Assembly (NCBI GenBank): GCA_008360955.1
Contig: LUCM01003711.1
Span: forward strand, 1-64,000
Origin: Fasciolopsis buskii
Lineage: Eukaryota; Platyhelminthes; Trematoda; Plagiorchiida; Fasciolidae
Direction: 5' to 3'
Length of the DNA: 64,000 nucleotides
Shown: positions 62,961 through 64,000 of the stretch, in pieces
How the letters are laid out: each line of letters begins with the position of its first letter
Numbering within the stretch: position 1 is the stretch's first letter
Made by a program: the position numbers and the translations under genes
Notes under the pieces: generated by a model
What the model was told of the DNA's origin: nothing
What the model saw: only the letters and a program-made list of their open reading frames with translations
The model's database searches: none

Positions 62961-63689
62961 CTCACGTATATTGGAATGCATAAATCACTGAAAAACCAGC
63001 TCGTCAGGACTTTGTACAGTGTCCCCGAGCAATTATAAATAGGGAGATTGGAAAGACCCGGAGGGGGGTTTCATCAGTAATCACAATCTTTACCCACACA
63101 AACCGGTTTAAGTGAGATTATCAAAGAATCCGAGGGCTTACTGATGTGCTCACAACAGCATTGTATGGGGAGCGTTTAGCATAGCGCTTGAGTGAGCAGT
63201 TTAGTTGGCTTACGGTGAACTTTCACCCTAGAGAAGTGCTAATTGTCACGATATATATCCACTTCATTTTTTTCTCAACGTTCCAACTTAGTGGGGGGGG
63301 GCGTACGACGGTAGTTCTATCCTCATATGAGAACAGTGGCATCAGTATTTTATCAAACAGGAAACTATCTAATTTCGAGTATGCGGTCGACGTTGTGTTA
63401 CTTAATGGAAATTCACGTAAGCTGCAGTTTTTTTTCTCGATTTTCTGAACGACAATGTTGGTATACTTCGAAAGCCGTTCGAGGCTCTAAAGTATAAAAT
63501 ATTGCAAGACTGGACTGGCTCAAAGCCTAACACTTGTTCTTGAAAGATAGAAGTTGGTGGAAGTTGGTAAGTTTTGCTACTTGCCGAGCTCGATTTCATC
63601 GAATGGTCGTATAACCGAGGAAGCACTTTGATGCATAGAAAAGGCTTAATTGATGTTCACTGATTTGTGAAATTTATGATTTCGGCGCC

Positions 63690-64000
63690 GACCTTCGCGT
63701 CACGATTAAAATTCGAGTTTTACGCTGCCGTGATCAGATCGCTTCTAGTGCATGGTTGATAAACATGGCTGTTCCTACAGATGTGCGAAGTGTTTGAATG
63801 CCGATTTCTTCATACTAGTGCTGGGACTTGATGGCTGAATTCTGTTAGCAGTTCTCAGTGTAAGCTGATGTCATTGGTTCGCGATCTCAGTCACACGTCA
63901 GTGTATACTGTTCTTCGAGGCAAGTAGTAGTTGAAAGATGGTTGAGTAGTCTCGGGATGAAGTGACGAAAAAGCGTGAAGAACTCAGCCAATTGGCTATT
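63690..64000 (+). mobile_element. Possible RTE-type RT C-terminal fragment at window edge
   Basis: FEFYAAVIRSLLVHG (near 63710-63755) resembles RVYxAAVRSVLLYG of the RTE-type tail, followed by a possible DVRSV/LNVF block. Stops are frequent and the match is short, so this is a tentative call. Confidence 0.35.

Larger units (their letters stand above)
60346..64000 (+). other. Intron 21, runs off the window
   Basis: Everything after exon 21 appears to be intron. The next expected coding block (RYDGD and the rest of the HECT domain) is not found. It contains an RTE-type endonuclease fragment (62080-62960), a possible RT C-terminus at the edge and a run of nine G at 63293-63301. 60660-62070 shows nothing recognisable. 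Confidence 0.75.

Overview
The window is animal nuclear DNA, most likely from a parasitic flatworm (trematode/fluke). It holds one multi-exon, intron-rich plus-strand gene, set in non-coding DNA packed with decayed RTE-type, CR1/jockey-like, Ty3/gypsy-like and Penelope-like retroelements and tRNA-derived short repeats. The base composition is moderate by eye, not as AT-rich as schistosomes. I would suggest a liver-, lung- or intestinal-fluke type genome but cannot name the species.

The only host gene I can support is an orthologue of the HECT-type E3 ubiquitin ligase UBE3B. I assembled 21 coding exons between 1934 and 60345. All junctions are GT..AG, all reading phases agree from one exon to the next, and together they encode 932 codons (2,796 nt, about 4% of the window). 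The start codon, a calmodulin-type IQ motif split by intron 1, the long helical middle region and the first part of the HECT domain are present. The last roughly 230 residues, including the catalytic cysteine, are not in the window, so the gene runs past the right edge.

Layout: 1-1930 holds an RTE-type fragment (plus) and a gypsy-type integrase remnant (minus), ending about 140 nt before the start codon. Exons 1-6 lie within 1934-2696 and are separated by tiny introns of 38-59 nt. From 2697 on, introns are 0.7-7.9 kb and carry most of the repeats: RTE fragments on both strands, a minus-strand CR1/jockey-like element at 14.8-17.3 kb, a Penelope-like reverse transcriptase piece at 23.2 kb, at least three families of short tRNA-like repeats, microsatellites, and a 592-base assembly gap (42744-43335) inside intron 16. 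After exon 21 the sequence to 64000 is intron with more RTE debris.

No RNA gene, CRISPR array or operon was found. The observations I rate highest are the two (CA)n tracts that sit in the 3' splice sites of exons 11 and 19, the sharp short-to-long intron switch, the lineage-specific insertions in exons 13 and 16, and an RTE 3' tail (short hairpin plus GAT repeat) present in four copies.
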